64,000 bases of DNA from Fictibacillus barbaricus (lineage in GTDB: Bacteria > Bacillota > Bacilli > Bacillales > Fictibacillaceae): assembly GCF_014635025.1 (NCBI RefSeq), contig NZ_BMCE01000002.1:1302001-1366000 (forward strand), read 5' to 3'. Position 1 is the stretch's first letter, and each line of letters begins with the position of its first letter. Positions 38,308-47,511 of the stretch are shown in pieces. A program made the position numbers and the translations under genes. Below the pieces are notes generated by a model. The model was not told the DNA's origin and did no database searches. It worked only from the letters and a program-made list of their open reading frames with translations.

Positions 38308-40056
38308 TTATTGACCAACCTCTACCTGATTCTTTTTCATCTGCTTCTCATGTGCTTTCCCGTGAGCTCTGTTACGGTCTTCTTCCACTTCACGTGAAAT
38401 CTTCACACCTTCTGCTACATTTACCGAAGAAACCTGCTGCAATCCATTTTGATCTTTTTGATAAACGAGAGATGCTCTAGTTGAGATGGCTGCCCCTGGG
38501 GACGTAACAAACGGAACAACACGGTAATCTGTCCGCCACTGTTCTGGTGTTACGGTACAACGTACATACCCACGATAGTCATTGAAAAATTTAATGTGCG
38601 GATTCAGCTCTAAAATTTTGTCCGTGTCTGCACGTTTATCTGCACCGTTTCCTCCAGACGTAATGGATGTACCTACAAATTCAGCCCCAATTACTTTAGA
38701 AGCAGCATCATTGTAATCAGCCTTTAAATCACAAGCCCAGCTTGCATGAACATCTCCTGTTAAAACGACCAAATTGTTAAGGTTTCTAGCTTGAACAAAA
38801 TCTGTAATGCGCTGACGTGACGCGGTATACCCGTCCCAGGCATCCATACTTAGCCTAGGTGCCGCAGCTGTTCCATAGTTACGTTGAGCAAAAAATACTT
38901 GCTGAGCGAGGACGTTCCAATGAGTTTTTGAGTTTCCTAGATTACGAAGCAGCCAGTCTTCCTGTTCCTTACCCATCAATGTGCGGTTCGGGTCCATAGA
39001 TTCCGGTGTTGGCGGTTTGCTTCCGTCTCCGTTTGCTTGATCGTCACGGTATTGACGTGTATCCATCACGTTGAACGCTGCTAGATTTCCATAGTTAAAG
39101 TCACGGTAAAGCAGCATATCTGCTCCATGCGGAAGAGACGATCTACGAAGCGGCATGTGTTCATAATAAGCTTGATAAGCAGCAGAACGGCGCTTAACGA
39201 ATGCTTCAACCGATTGGCCTTTTTCAGGTATCATGTTGGCATAGTTATTCTCGACTTCATGATCATCCCATGTGACGATCCATGGAAACGCCGCATGAGC
39301 AGCTTTTAGATTTCCATCAGAACGGTATTGCGCATGTCTGTTTCGGTAGTCTTCTAGTGTCATGATCTCAGGTCCGCTATGCGTCCGAACATTTCCAGAT
39401 GGAGAAACATATTCGTTTGGTCCATATTCGTATATGTAGTCACCTAGGTGAACAACAAAGTCTAATTCTTCTTCAGACATGTGCTGATAAGCTGTGAAAA
39501 ATCCATGTTCATACTGCTGGCAAGATGCAAAAGCGAAGGTCATGCTGGAAACATTTGCTCCTTTTTCAGGCAGTGTTTTTGTTCTTCCTGCAGGGCTCAA
39601 TTCATGACCACTTTTAAAACGGTAAAAATACACACGGTCCGGTTGCAGCCCGTTCACTTCCACGTGAACCGAGTGGGCAAGATCTGGCTGTGCAAGCTCC
39701 GTCCCTCTCTTTATGATCTTTCTAAATCTCTCATCTTCGGCGATCTCCCATTTTACGGGTACAGCCTGATTCGGCATACCGCCTCCATTTAACGGATCTG
39801 GGGCTAACCTTGTCCATAACACCACACTATCCGATAATGGATCTCCTGATGCAACACCTAATGTAAAAGGATAATTTCTAAACGTGGGTGCCGCGTTCAC
39901 CTCTGAGCTGCCTAGCGACTGAGCAATCGTGAGTCCCAGTGAAATACCTGCAATCTTTCCGGCACCTGTGAGAAATTTCCTGCGGTTTACTTTGTTTTTT
40001 TTTAAGCTGTCTTCTGTAAGTTTCTTGATCCATTCGTCCATTGGTCTTTGATCCAT
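38308..40056 (-). CDS. phoD: Alkaline phosphatase D (PhoD)
   Basis: A 582-residue PhoD-type phosphodiesterase/phosphatase. The Tat signal contains NRRKFLTGAGKIAG near residue 24. The PhoD N-domain (FTLGVASGDPLSDSVVLWTRL) and catalytic motifs (FASCQQYEHGFF, HLGDYIYEYG, WDDHEVENNY and VVLTGDVHASW) are intact, so it should carry the Ca/Fe centre known for PhoD. It degrades extracellular teichoic acid and phosphodiesters during phosphate starvation. A TATAAT promoter with PHO-box-like repeats is upstream. Tat genes are not in the window. Confidence 0.93.
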   Translation of the reverse strand: MDQRPMDEWIKKLTEDSLKKNKVNRRKFLTGAGKIAGISLGLTIAQSLGSSEVNAAPTFRNYPFTLGVASGDPLSDSVVLWTRLAPDPLNGGGMPNQAVPVKWEIAEDERFRKIIKRGTELAQPDLAHSVHVEVNGLQPDRVYFYRFKSGHELSPAGRTKTLPEKGANVSSMTFAFASCQQYEHGFFTAYQHMSEEELDFVVHLGDYIYEYGPNEYVSPSGNVRTHSGPEIMTLEDYRNRHAQYRSDGNLKAAHAAFPWIVTWDDHEVENNYANMIPEKGQSVEAFVKRRSAAYQAYYEHMPLRRSSLPHGADMLLYRDFNYGNLAAFNVMDTRQYRDDQANGDGSKPPTPESMDPNRTLMGKEQEDWLLRNLGNSKTHWNVLAQQVFFAQRNYGTAAAPRLSMDAWDGYTASRQRITDFVQARNLNNLVVLTGDVHASWACDLKADYNDAASKVIGAEFVGTSITSGGNGADKRADTDKILELNPHIKFFNDYRGYVRCTVTPEQWRTDYRVVPFVTSPGAAISTRASLVYQKDQNGLQQVSSVNVAEGVKISREVEEDRNRAHGKAHEKQMKKNQVEVGQ

Positions 40057-40095
40057 GTTTGATGCAACCCCTTTAAATGAATTTTTTCAACCCTC

Positions 40096-40152
40096 ATTAT
40101 AGGAGCAAATTGTTAAGAAACTATTTCTTAATGTAAACGTAGAAAAAGTTAA
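40096..40152 (-). promoter_or_regulatory. phoD promoter with candidate PHO-box repeats
   Basis: A perfect -10 TATAAT is at 40101-40096. Upstream on the same strand are TTAACA (40116-40111), TTTACA (40137-40132) and TTAACT (40152-40147), each a match to the TT(A/T)ACA half-site of PhoP; spacings are 21 and 15 rather than a strict 11, so the match is partial. Confidence 0.4.
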
Positions 40153-40372
40153 GCTTGGGGAATTTATACTAATTCATATATAGCTCCACTTTAGAAGTGT
40201 ATATCCCTTAAGGTTCGACAACTATGATTAAAATGATTTATCATTCAAATGTCCTGTTTTTCTTTATAATTTCTTTAAGCCAGCAACATAATTTATCCAT
40301 GACAAAGTGATTCTGTAGATCTTTAATATTGATATACTTATTAATAAAACAAAAAGGATCCGGTGATGACCA

Positions 40373-40528
40373 GTGGCACTTCAACGAAAAAAGAAAAGAA
40401 AACAAAATGGCGAACAATACACTTGGTTTGATCTTATTCTAGATATTCTATTCGTTGTACCCGAGCTCTTAATCTGGTTGGTTCGTATTCTTGGAAGAGG
40501 TATCTTCAGATTGTTTGACGGCATATAA
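40373..40528 (+). CDS. 51-residue basic membrane protein
   Basis: A GTG at 40373, after AAAGGATCCGGTGAT, opens 51 codons: a strongly basic start (LQRKKKRKQNG), a hydrophobic helix (FDLILDILFVVPELLIWLVR) and an amphipathic end (GRGIFRLFDGI). The coding pattern and clear membrane topology suggest a real small gene. No family is recognised. It is located between phoD and the sensor kinase, pointing away from phoD. Confidence 0.55.
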   Translation: MALQRKKKRKQNGEQYTWFDLILDILFVVPELLIWLVRILGRGIFRLFDGI

Positions 40529-40552
40529 GTACATTTATCACAAAAAAATAAA

Positions 40553-40573
40553 CAACTCTTTCCAAAAGAGTTG
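40553..40573 (-). terminator. Terminator of the sensor kinase gene
   Basis: CAACTCTT pairs with AAGAGTTG around a five-base loop; on the minus strand a run rich in T follows. Confidence 0.8.
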
Positions 40574-40611
40574 CTTACATACCTATTTCTTTTCTTAATC
40601 TTTCTTGATCA

Positions 40612-42438
40612 TTATTCTGTTTTGGGCAATGATATGGAAACGGTTGTTCCTTTTCCGGCAAGACTCTCTACTTTAAGTACACCTTTATGCTCTGTAATGA
40701 TTTTATTGCTGATTGTAAGCCCAAGGCCAATTCCTTTTTCTTTGTTTGTAAAGAACGGTACACCTATGCTTTTTAGCCGTTCTTCCTCTATTCCAATTCC
40801 ATTATCAATAAAAATTAGTGTAACTGTGTTGTTTTCTGATTCTTTAATGCCTATTGTTAAAATACCGCCCTCACTCATTGCGTCAATCGCATTTTTTATT
40901 ATGTTTATAAAAACTTGTTTAATTTGATTACTTTCACATGATACATAGATCTTCTTCTCTTTGAATAAAAGGCGGATCTCAACGTTAAATAAGTTTGCTT
41001 CAGATGTTAGAAGCATAACTGTATCTTGTAACAGCTGAACTAAATTTACCTTGCTCTTATATTGCGTCGCATCTGGTTTTGCTAAAGCCATAAACTCATT
41101 AACAATATATTCAATTCGATCAAGCTCATCACATATCACTTCGTTGTAAAGATAATACTTCTCCCTATCAAAATCACCATTTTTCATCAATGAAAATAAT
41201 CCCTTTATAGATGTAAGTGGATTTCGGATCTCATGAGCAACTCCGGCTGCTAATTCACCTAAAACAGCAAGTTTTTCACTATTCCGTATATACTCATCAG
41301 CCTTTTTCTTTTCTGTAATATCTCTGGAGATAAAGACTATTCCTTCAAGATCTCCTTGATCTGAATGCATAGGCATCCCTTTACCTTCTAACAAGATAGC
41401 CTTGCCTGAAGCATGCATTTTTCGGTACACAAGAGGGAGAGGATTTTCAGATGCAGCTATCCTATTTATATAATCGGTTACCAAAGCATGATCTTCAGTG
41501 TGAATACAATTCAATGAATTAGTGCCTAATAGAGTTTGAGGGTCAATACCTAATACGTCTTTATATGATAGAGAAGCATATAAATAGTTTCCCTCTGGGT
41601 CCACTAAACAGATTAAATCATTGCTATGCTCTAAAATAATACGATGATTATACTCGTTCTTTTTTAATGCGTATTCAGCATCTTTCCTCTTCGTTATTTC
41701 TCTTGACGCAACAATAGCAGAATGAAAATCCTTGTTACAGATAGGTTTCCCTTTAGACTCAAGCCAAATATAAGAACCGTCCTTTATTAAATATCTATAC
41801 TCAACAGTCAGAGGAATATGTTCGGTGATCATCCTTGTAAATTCAGAGATAACAAGAGTCCTGTCTTCAGGGTGAACAAGATCAAAAGGGGATGTACCGA
41901 TTGATTCTTTTTCTGTGTATCCCGTTACTAACCCATATGAAGGAGTTAAGAAAGTGAAGATTCCCTTATCGTTCACAATTCCAATTATATCAATCATATT
42001 TTCGGTAATAAGCTTTAAATGATCTAACGTTTCCTGCTTCTCAATATTCTGCTGAGTTATGTTGCGAATAATAATTTGTGTTGCATCGGACGAAAACATG
42101 AGCGGAAATCCAATTACCTCCAATTGAACCTGATTACCTTTTTCGGTAATCCAAGTCTGTTCACTTGGTCTGGGTGCAACGCCATTGCCACATGACTGAA
42201 TACGCTCCTCCACAAGATCATGAATATCTGTGTGAAGATTGTTCCAGATTGGGTTGCCGATGATGTCTTCCTCCGCTTCTAATATCTTTCTTGCTGCAGG
42301 ATTAACATAGACCCACTTTCTGTCTTTTTGGATAAGAAAAGGTGTCTCAGAATATTCAAATTGGTTGGCGTATTTTTTCATTTGGTTAATGATAAGATCA
42401 TCTGCAACTGGTTGACCATCTGAAATTTTCATATCCAC
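40612..42438 (-). CDS. PAS-domain sensor histidine kinase (KinA/KinE-like)
   Basis: A 608-residue soluble kinase with three PAS domains (about 20-130, 140-250 and 262-375), a HisKA dimerisation domain with phosphorylated His402 in AAGVAHEIRNPLTSIKG, and a HATPase domain (NIIKNAIDAM, FIDNGIGI and GIGLGLTIS). There are no membrane segments. This order and the HEIRNPLTSIKG sequence match the sporulation phosphorelay kinases KinA and KinE. No response regulator is adjacent, as expected for an orphan phosphorelay kinase feeding Spo0F. The precise signal is unknown. Confidence 0.85.
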   Translation of the reverse strand: MDMKISDGQPVADDLIINQMKKYANQFEYSETPFLIQKDRKWVYVNPAARKILEAEEDIIGNPIWNNLHTDIHDLVEERIQSCGNGVAPRPSEQTWITEKGNQVQLEVIGFPLMFSSDATQIIIRNITQQNIEKQETLDHLKLITENMIDIIGIVNDKGIFTFLTPSYGLVTGYTEKESIGTSPFDLVHPEDRTLVISEFTRMITEHIPLTVEYRYLIKDGSYIWLESKGKPICNKDFHSAIVASREITKRKDAEYALKKNEYNHRIILEHSNDLICLVDPEGNYLYASLSYKDVLGIDPQTLLGTNSLNCIHTEDHALVTDYINRIAASENPLPLVYRKMHASGKAILLEGKGMPMHSDQGDLEGIVFISRDITEKKKADEYIRNSEKLAVLGELAAGVAHEIRNPLTSIKGLFSLMKNGDFDREKYYLYNEVICDELDRIEYIVNEFMALAKPDATQYKSKVNLVQLLQDTVMLLTSEANLFNVEIRLLFKEKKIYVSCESNQIKQVFINIIKNAIDAMSEGGILTIGIKESENNTVTLIFIDNGIGIEEERLKSIGVPFFTNKEKGIGLGLTISNKIITEHKGVLKVESLAGKGTTVSISLPKTE

Positions 42439-42651
42439 CCTCCATAGAAAACGTTAATCAAAACGTTTCGTTCGCAATTAACTAAATTATAAACACATGT
42501 TCTTTTGTAAATAAAGATATTTTTCCTTTATTATTCTTGATATTGAAAATATTTACAATGTATCTTGATGTTCAACTTTAGAGAAAAGTTCGTTTGTCAA
42601 TATATTCTGTCAATTTAAGTCGATTTCCTGGGAAATTAGTTGTAAAAAAGA

Positions 42652-42675
42652 AAAAGAGACGGGAAGTTCCCGTCT
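42652..42675 (-). terminator. Terminator after the 76-residue gene
   Basis: AGACGGGAA and TTCCCGTCT pair perfectly around one base and run into a T-rich stretch on the minus strand. Confidence 0.75.
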
Positions 42676-42905
42676 TAGTTTTCATTTGGCGGCTTTTCAT
42701 TATCAGGTGATGTCTGTCCACCAGCTCCGGTTGAATATATATCTTTTCCCTCTTTGGAATTCTTATCTTTTTGAACGGACTGATGAGAAACTGAAATCAA
42801 ACTAAAACCTGTTCCATAGAGTTGTTCTTGTAACTTTGACTCTACTTCACGACCTTCTTGCAAAACTGTTTCGTCATATTCCAAATTTACAGTAATTGAT
42901 TTCAT
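42675..42905 (-). CDS. Small hypothetical protein
   Basis: A 76-residue hydrophilic protein with an excellent AAAGGAGGAGG site. The first half (ITVNLEYDETVLQEGREVES) looks like a small alpha/beta unit; the second half is a disordered, Gly/Asn/Pro-rich polar tail. It is leftward with its own terminator, immediately before the kinase promoter region. No family recognised. Confidence 0.6.
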   Translation of the reverse strand: MKSITVNLEYDETVLQEGREVESKLQEQLYGTGFSLISVSHQSVQKDKNSKEGKDIYSTGAGGQTSPDNEKPPNEN

Positions 42906-42955
42906 TTCATACCTCCTCCTTTAAATCATTCGTACCCGGAATGAAAAATTTTAAA

Positions 42956-42982
42956 CAAAAAACCAGCCAATTAAGACTGGTC
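42956..42982 (-). terminator. Terminator of the CNNM/CorC-like gene
   Basis: ACCAG and CTGGT form a short stem with T-rich sequence on the minus strand, 10-35 bases past the stop codon. Confidence 0.6.
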
Positions 42983-42991
42983 TTCATTTTT

Positions 42992-44350
42992 TTATGCTTC
43001 ATTCTCGATAAGGGAATGATTAGTATCTTTAGGAAGGGAACGTTCCTCATCTTCAATTTCTCTCTTAGTTACTTCTATCTTCTTCACTTGATGTCCATCA
43101 ATTTCAATCACTTTAAAGTCATAGCCTTCATACGTGATTACTTGCTGTTCTTGGATTTCTGAGTTCTTAGAAAGTACCCAGCCCCCAATCGTATCAAGTT
43201 CGCTGTCATCTATCTGTAGCCCGTAAATATCATTAACTTCAGCAATAAGCACTTTACCATCAAAATGTTTAACATTTGGACTGATAGCTTGGATCATAGG
43301 TGACTCATCTTCATCAAACTCGTCACGAATCTCACCAACAAGCTCCTCGAGAATATCTTCAATGGTAACTATGCCAGCTGTTCCACCATATTCATCAACG
43401 AGGACAGCCATATGAAAGCCTTTTTTCTGAAGCTTTACCAAAGTTTCTTTAATTGGAGTATTTTCAAAAACACTAAGTGTTGGGCGAATATAATGGTCTA
43501 TTGGATATTCTTTTCCTTTGATCAGGTCAAAAAATACTTCTTTAGCATTAACCATACCAAGCACATTATCTTTATCTTCCCGAACTACCGGGTAACGAGT
43601 ATATTTTTCTTCAGCAATAATATTAATGTTTTCTTGCATGGTATTATCTTCGTAAAGACAAACCATTTCAGTACGAGGGACCATGATTTCTTTTGCAGTT
43701 CTGTCGTCGAATTCAAATACTTTTTCTACATAACTGAACTCAGATTTGTTAATCTCACCACTTTTGTAGCTTTCACTCAAAATCAAACGAAGCTCTTCTT
43801 CGGTATGTGCCATATCATGCTCAGAGGCAGGCTTTAAACCAAACATTCTTACTAAAAGCTGTGCGCTTCCGTTTAAGAACCAAATAAATGGATACATCAC
43901 TCTATAAAAGCCGATCAATGCAGGTGATAACCATAAACTTATTGTTTCTGCTTTTTGAATAGCTACTGTTTTTGGTGCAAGCTCACCAAGAACAACATGT
44001 AAAAAAGTAATTGATGCAAAAGCAATTGCAAATGACAACGTATGAACAATCGCCGGACTTAATTCCATTCTTTCAAATACTGGACCAAGAATTGCTTCAA
44101 CCGTAGGTTCACCTAACCAACCTAAGCCTAACGCAGTAATTGTTATACCTAGCTGACAGGCTGAAAGTGATCCATCAAGGTTTGAAATAACCTTTTGTGC
44201 TGCAATCGCTCGTTTATTACCTTCTTCTGCAAGCTGATCTATTCGTGTTTTACGAATTTTAACGATCGCAAACTCTGCTGCAACGAAAAAGGCTGTGAGT
44301 AGAATTAATACGGCTACTGCAAATAATTTCAATAAGGTCAAACTGTCCAA
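42992..44350 (-). CDS. CNNM/CorC-family (hemolysin-like) transporter
   Basis: A 452-residue protein: DUF21/CNNM membrane domain with about four helices (residues 1-180; LLTAFFVAAEFAIVKIRKTR and LHVVLGELAPKTVAI), two CBS repeats (about 215-335; MVPRTEMVCL and LVDEYGGTAGIVTIEDILEE), and a C-terminal CorC/HlyC domain. Bacillus relatives such as MpfA export Mg2+. The start is TTG 44350 with AGGAG five bases before it; an in-frame stop lies just upstream, so no earlier start exists. Single gene. Confidence 0.88.
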   Translation of the reverse strand: MDSLTLLKLFAVAVLILLTAFFVAAEFAIVKIRKTRIDQLAEEGNKRAIAAQKVISNLDGSLSACQLGITITALGLGWLGEPTVEAILGPVFERMELSPAIVHTLSFAIAFASITFLHVVLGELAPKTVAIQKAETISLWLSPALIGFYRVMYPFIWFLNGSAQLLVRMFGLKPASEHDMAHTEEELRLILSESYKSGEINKSEFSYVEKVFEFDDRTAKEIMVPRTEMVCLYEDNTMQENINIIAEEKYTRYPVVREDKDNVLGMVNAKEVFFDLIKGKEYPIDHYIRPTLSVFENTPIKETLVKLQKKGFHMAVLVDEYGGTAGIVTIEDILEELVGEIRDEFDEDESPMIQAISPNVKHFDGKVLIAEVNDIYGLQIDDSELDTIGGWVLSKNSEIQEQQVITYEGYDFKVIEIDGHQVKKIEVTKREIEDEERSLPKDTNHSLIENEA

Positions 44351-44459
44351 AAAGACTCCTTATACCCCAAACTTTCTGGAATATAAGTTGTCACCTCCTA
44401 AGTGTTTTAAATTTTATTAATTTAGAAAAGTATATCATAAAGTAGGAAAACATACTTAA

Positions 44460-44785
44460 TTAAACATCTTGGCTATAGTAATACTCTGTGATTCTGCCAA
44501 CTGTATCCAAGTTTACTCCACTTTTTAAAACAAGTTTTCATCATAAAAATAAATTTTCATTTGAGTACCTTCAACAAATTGTGCATCGCCGCTATATAGA
44601 CCGAAATGCCCATTGCTAAGGGACACAAGGTTTTTATGATAACTGGTTATATTGCCAGAGAACTCATCATTCCTGTTATCAACGGTGACATTGTGGCTTG
44701 CACCTGTTATAAACATAAGTAAACAGCCTAAAACAATTAAGGTAATTCGAATTCTACGTAATTCAAATGCAATGTCAGAATACAT
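44460..44785 (-). pseudogene. Membrane-anchored small protein gene with a 3' frameshift
   Basis: The ATG at 44785 gives 86 residues with an N-terminal membrane helix (RITLIVLGCLLMFITG) and then a beta-rich part ending IYFYDENLF. In the next frame the protein-like sequence continues without a break as LVLKSGVNLDTVGRITEYYY and SQDV to a stop at 44460. Adding one A to the run of four at about 44537 would join both parts to about 107 residues. The gene is therefore truncated by a single-base deletion or the base was missed in sequencing. Family unknown. Confidence 0.5.
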
Positions 44786-44901
44786 TGCAATCCTCCATTT
44801 TTCTCATAATAATTACCTAATTTTACCATATTTTTAAAGTAGTACTTTTTATGGAAGACTTAACCATTTATCCGTGATATTCTTTAAAATGGAAAATAAT
44901 A

Positions 44902-45582
44902 ATGAAATGGAAAGGACGAAATGATCTAGTGGATTTCATTTTAGACAATAAATGGCTGTTTCTAATTCTCGCAGAGATTATATTCTGGGTGTCGACCTTA
45001 TCTTTCTTGGTTGTAAGGTATTGGTTCAACTTAAATAAGCTAAGTGTAGCGTTTTTCATCCTATTTATTCTCAATGATCTATGGATTGCTACAATGGGAT
45101 ATTTCGATTATTTAAAGACTGGTAAATTCTCTGCATATCAGATAATTATTCTGATTGTTATCGCCTATGCATTTCTTTATGGAAAGAGTGATTTTCAAAA
45201 GCTTGATGGTTTTATTCAACGAAAAGCAGCAAAATGGCGAGGTTTGCCGGAACCGGAATTTACTGCTTCCAAACCACTTTATGGGATGGCACATGCGAAA
45301 CAAGAAAGACGAAACCTTTATAAACACTTTCTTGTATTTTTTGCTGTACAAGGCTTGTTTCTCCTTATGTTCGGTCTCTCTGACGCAGTCTCAAACATAC
45401 AGTTAAATACTTTGTTTGAGGAGTGGTATGAAAAAACAAATACAGACTTGTTCTATCAAAATGATACGGCTAATAACATTACTAGGATATGGGCACTGAT
45501 ACTTGCGATTGATATTGTGATCTCCTTGTCTTATACAGTAGCTCCGAAAAAAGAAAAGAAAACTTCACATTCTGCATTATAA
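44902..45582 (+). CDS. Predicted membrane protein
   Basis: A 226-residue protein with five hydrophobic segments: about 15-38, 44-62, 73-94, 143-165 and 198-217. The central loop has a conserved-looking polar region (QRKAAKWRGLPEPEFT). It has no recognised domain or catalytic motif. Divergent from the preceding small gene and convergent with the second DHA2 exporter. Start and length are plausible but not further supported. Confidence 0.65.
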   Translation: MKWKGRNDLVDFILDNKWLFLILAEIIFWVSTLSFLVVRYWFNLNKLSVAFFILFILNDLWIATMGYFDYLKTGKFSAYQIIILIVIAYAFLYGKSDFQKLDGFIQRKAAKWRGLPEPEFTASKPLYGMAHAKQERRNLYKHFLVFFAVQGLFLLMFGLSDAVSNIQLNTLFEEWYEKTNTDLFYQNDTANNITRIWALILAIDIVISLSYTVAPKKEKKTSHSAL

Positions 45583-45688
45583 ATACATCTCACTATGTCA
45601 TCCTGACACATAAGTTTTGTTCCCATTCCTAGTGATCGGATATGTGATTTTGCTCTGTTATGAAAATACTAGAAGGGTTGAATAAAAA

Positions 45689-45717
45689 AGAGCTTGGAAT
45701 CTATTTTCCCAAGCTCT
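45689..45717. terminator. Bidirectional terminator
   Basis: AGAGCTTGG pairs with CCAAGCTCT between convergent genes; A-rich sequence before and T-rich after serve both strands. Confidence 0.75.
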
Positions 45718-45722
45718 CTTAT

Positions 45723-47246
45723 TTATTCTGGCTTTGTTTCAGGTACTCGAGATGTTTCAACTCGTTCATTTCCCATAAGTAGAATGACAAGTGCAGAAAC
45801 CACAATTGGAATAAGCGCATACGTAAAAACAGTTGTAATAGAATCTGACATAGATGCAGTAATACCCTCTAATATTTCATCAGGAATCTTAGAACGTTCT
45901 TCAGCTTGAAAGACTTTTTGAGGATCTATTGTTTTTAACATACCTGCCCCTGCTCCACTTATACCTTCGAGTTTCTCATTTAAGCTCTCATAAAAAAGAC
46001 GGTTTTGCAGTGCTCCGAAAATGGTTACTCCAAGCGTCATTCCTAATGAACGTAAAAAGGCATTTGTAGAATTTGCGGAGCCACGGTAACGAAATTCCAT
46101 TTTGTTAATAGATGCAGCCGGTAAAAGAGAAAAAGAGAATCCCATTCCGAATCCTACAGTTACCATAAAGATTGTCAGCATTATTCTTGAAGTATCCGGC
46201 GTCATTCCACTTAGCATATACATGCCTGTAAAATAAGCAATTACGGATATGATCATCAAGTTACGGAAATTCGTTTTTGTTTGGAAAATACCGCCTATCA
46301 TGCTGCCGGCAACCGAACCCAGCATCATTGGTGTGAGTACCAATCCTGCACTTGTCGCAGATCCGCCGTAAACCGCTTGAACAAATATCGGGATAAAGAC
46401 TGCCAAAATGATAAACGTGCTTCCATATAGAAAACCAAGGATCTGTGATGTTGCAAACAGACGTTTTTTAAACATCCAAAAAGAGATGATAGGTTCTTCT
46501 GCTTTCTGCTCAACAGCAAAGAAAACTATAAAAAAGACTGTGAAAATCGTGAACAAAGAAACGATTTGTGTAGAATCCCACGCGTACGTTCTTCCTCCGA
46601 GTTCAAGAGCGAACATCAAACTGACGACCGCAATAACAAGCGTTATCGCTCCCCACCAGTCGATCTTCTGTTTACGGTGCTCAAGTGTTTCTTTATAATA
46701 GCGGAAAATGAAATAAAATGAAGCAGCACCTATCGGTACGTTGATATAAAATACCCAGTGCCACCCAATAGCGTCTGTAATGAATGCACCAAGTAACGGA
46801 CCTAGAACACTCGAAGTTCCAAAAACCGCTCCAAGCAGACCCGTCATTTTCCCTCTTTTTTCAGGTGGGAAGATGTCAAAAACAATGGTAAAAGCTATTG
46901 GTAAAAGTGCGCCTCCGCCAATCCCCTGAATGGCTCGAAACGCAATCAGCTGTTCCATGCTTTGTGCAAGGCCACAAAGTGCAGAACCAACTAGGAAGAC
47001 GACAAGACCAAAGATGAAAAAACGCTTCCTTCCATACATGTCGGAAAGCTTTCCGTAGATCGGCATTCCTGCCATAACTGCAACCATGTAAGATCCTGTT
47101 ACCCAAACAAATTTATCGAATCCTCCTAGGTCTGCCACAATGGTTCCCATGGCCGTTGCAACAATGGTGTTATCCATTGCAGCCATGAGAATACCAAGAA
47201 GTAAACCGGCCACTACCAATCTTAAATTTGATTCTTTATGCACCAT
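45723..47246 (-). CDS. DHA2-family multidrug MFS transporter
   Basis: A 507-residue 14-helix exporter, a paralogue of the one at 1718-3331. Typical elements are MAAMDNTIVATAMGTIVADL in helix 1, YGKLSDMYGRKR (motif A), RAIQGIGGGALLPIAFTIVF and GPLLGAFITDAIGWHWVF (motif C). There is no regulator gene next to it, but a 19-bp inverted repeat ends 23 bases before the start codon and could be an operator. The upstream small ORF overlaps its first 11 bases. Confidence 0.9.
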   Translation of the reverse strand: MVHKESNLRLVVAGLLLGILMAAMDNTIVATAMGTIVADLGGFDKFVWVTGSYMVAVMAGMPIYGKLSDMYGRKRFFIFGLVVFLVGSALCGLAQSMEQLIAFRAIQGIGGGALLPIAFTIVFDIFPPEKRGKMTGLLGAVFGTSSVLGPLLGAFITDAIGWHWVFYINVPIGAASFYFIFRYYKETLEHRKQKIDWWGAITLVIAVVSLMFALELGGRTYAWDSTQIVSLFTIFTVFFIVFFAVEQKAEEPIISFWMFKKRLFATSQILGFLYGSTFIILAVFIPIFVQAVYGGSATSAGLVLTPMMLGSVAGSMIGGIFQTKTNFRNLMIISVIAYFTGMYMLSGMTPDTSRIMLTIFMVTVGFGMGFSFSLLPAASINKMEFRYRGSANSTNAFLRSLGMTLGVTIFGALQNRLFYESLNEKLEGISGAGAGMLKTIDPQKVFQAEERSKIPDEILEGITASMSDSITTVFTYALIPIVVSALVILLMGNERVETSRVPETKPE

Positions 47247-47430
47247 CGCGCCATCTCCTAACCTCTAACCCCTCATGTATACTTAATAAAATTAAGTATA
47301 CATGAGGGGCCGTTTGAGGGACAGTCCCCCCACAATTTATTTCCTTCAATAAATCTCTTAATTTGTACAGGGTGTTTTCTGCATTTCCTGCATCTAAAAG
47401 CAGGTGTTTCATTTTTTCGTATGCGAGCAT
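47236..47430 (-). pseudogene. Short ORF interrupted by a palindromic element
   Basis: An ATG at 47430 with a weak AGGAAA site opens 64 codons. The first 31 residues (LAYEKMKHLLLDAGNAENTL, then YKLRDLLKEI) look like a normal amphipathic protein start; the rest is the translation of the palindromic repeat at 47269-47345 and is probably not natural protein. It may be a gene whose 3' part was replaced when the repeat inserted. It overlaps the exporter's start by 11 bases. Confidence 0.3.
47269..47345. repeat. Composite palindromic element: 19-bp inverted repeat plus GGGACAGTCCCC unit
   Basis: Positions 47269-47287 and 47291-47309 are a perfect 19-bp inverted repeat (CCCCTCATGTATACTTAAT) around AAA. 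Next to it, 47313-47345 contains GAGGGACAGTCCCCCC and ACAATTTATTTCC, a sequence that recurs inverted near 60.83 kb. It lies in the promoter region of the DHA2 exporter. Confidence 0.7.
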
Positions 47431-47463
47431 TGTACACTATTTCCTAGCCTTCAATCTCAACAG

Positions 47464-47493
47464 AAAAAGAGACAGCACGTCCGCCGTCTCTTT
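47464..47493 (-). terminator. Orphan terminator
   Basis: AAAGAGAC pairs with GTCTCTTT around 12 bases, with T-rich tail on the minus strand. It follows the vestigial frame at 47512-47619. Confidence 0.5.
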
Positions 47494-47511
47494 TCATAAA
47501 TTATTAAAGTT

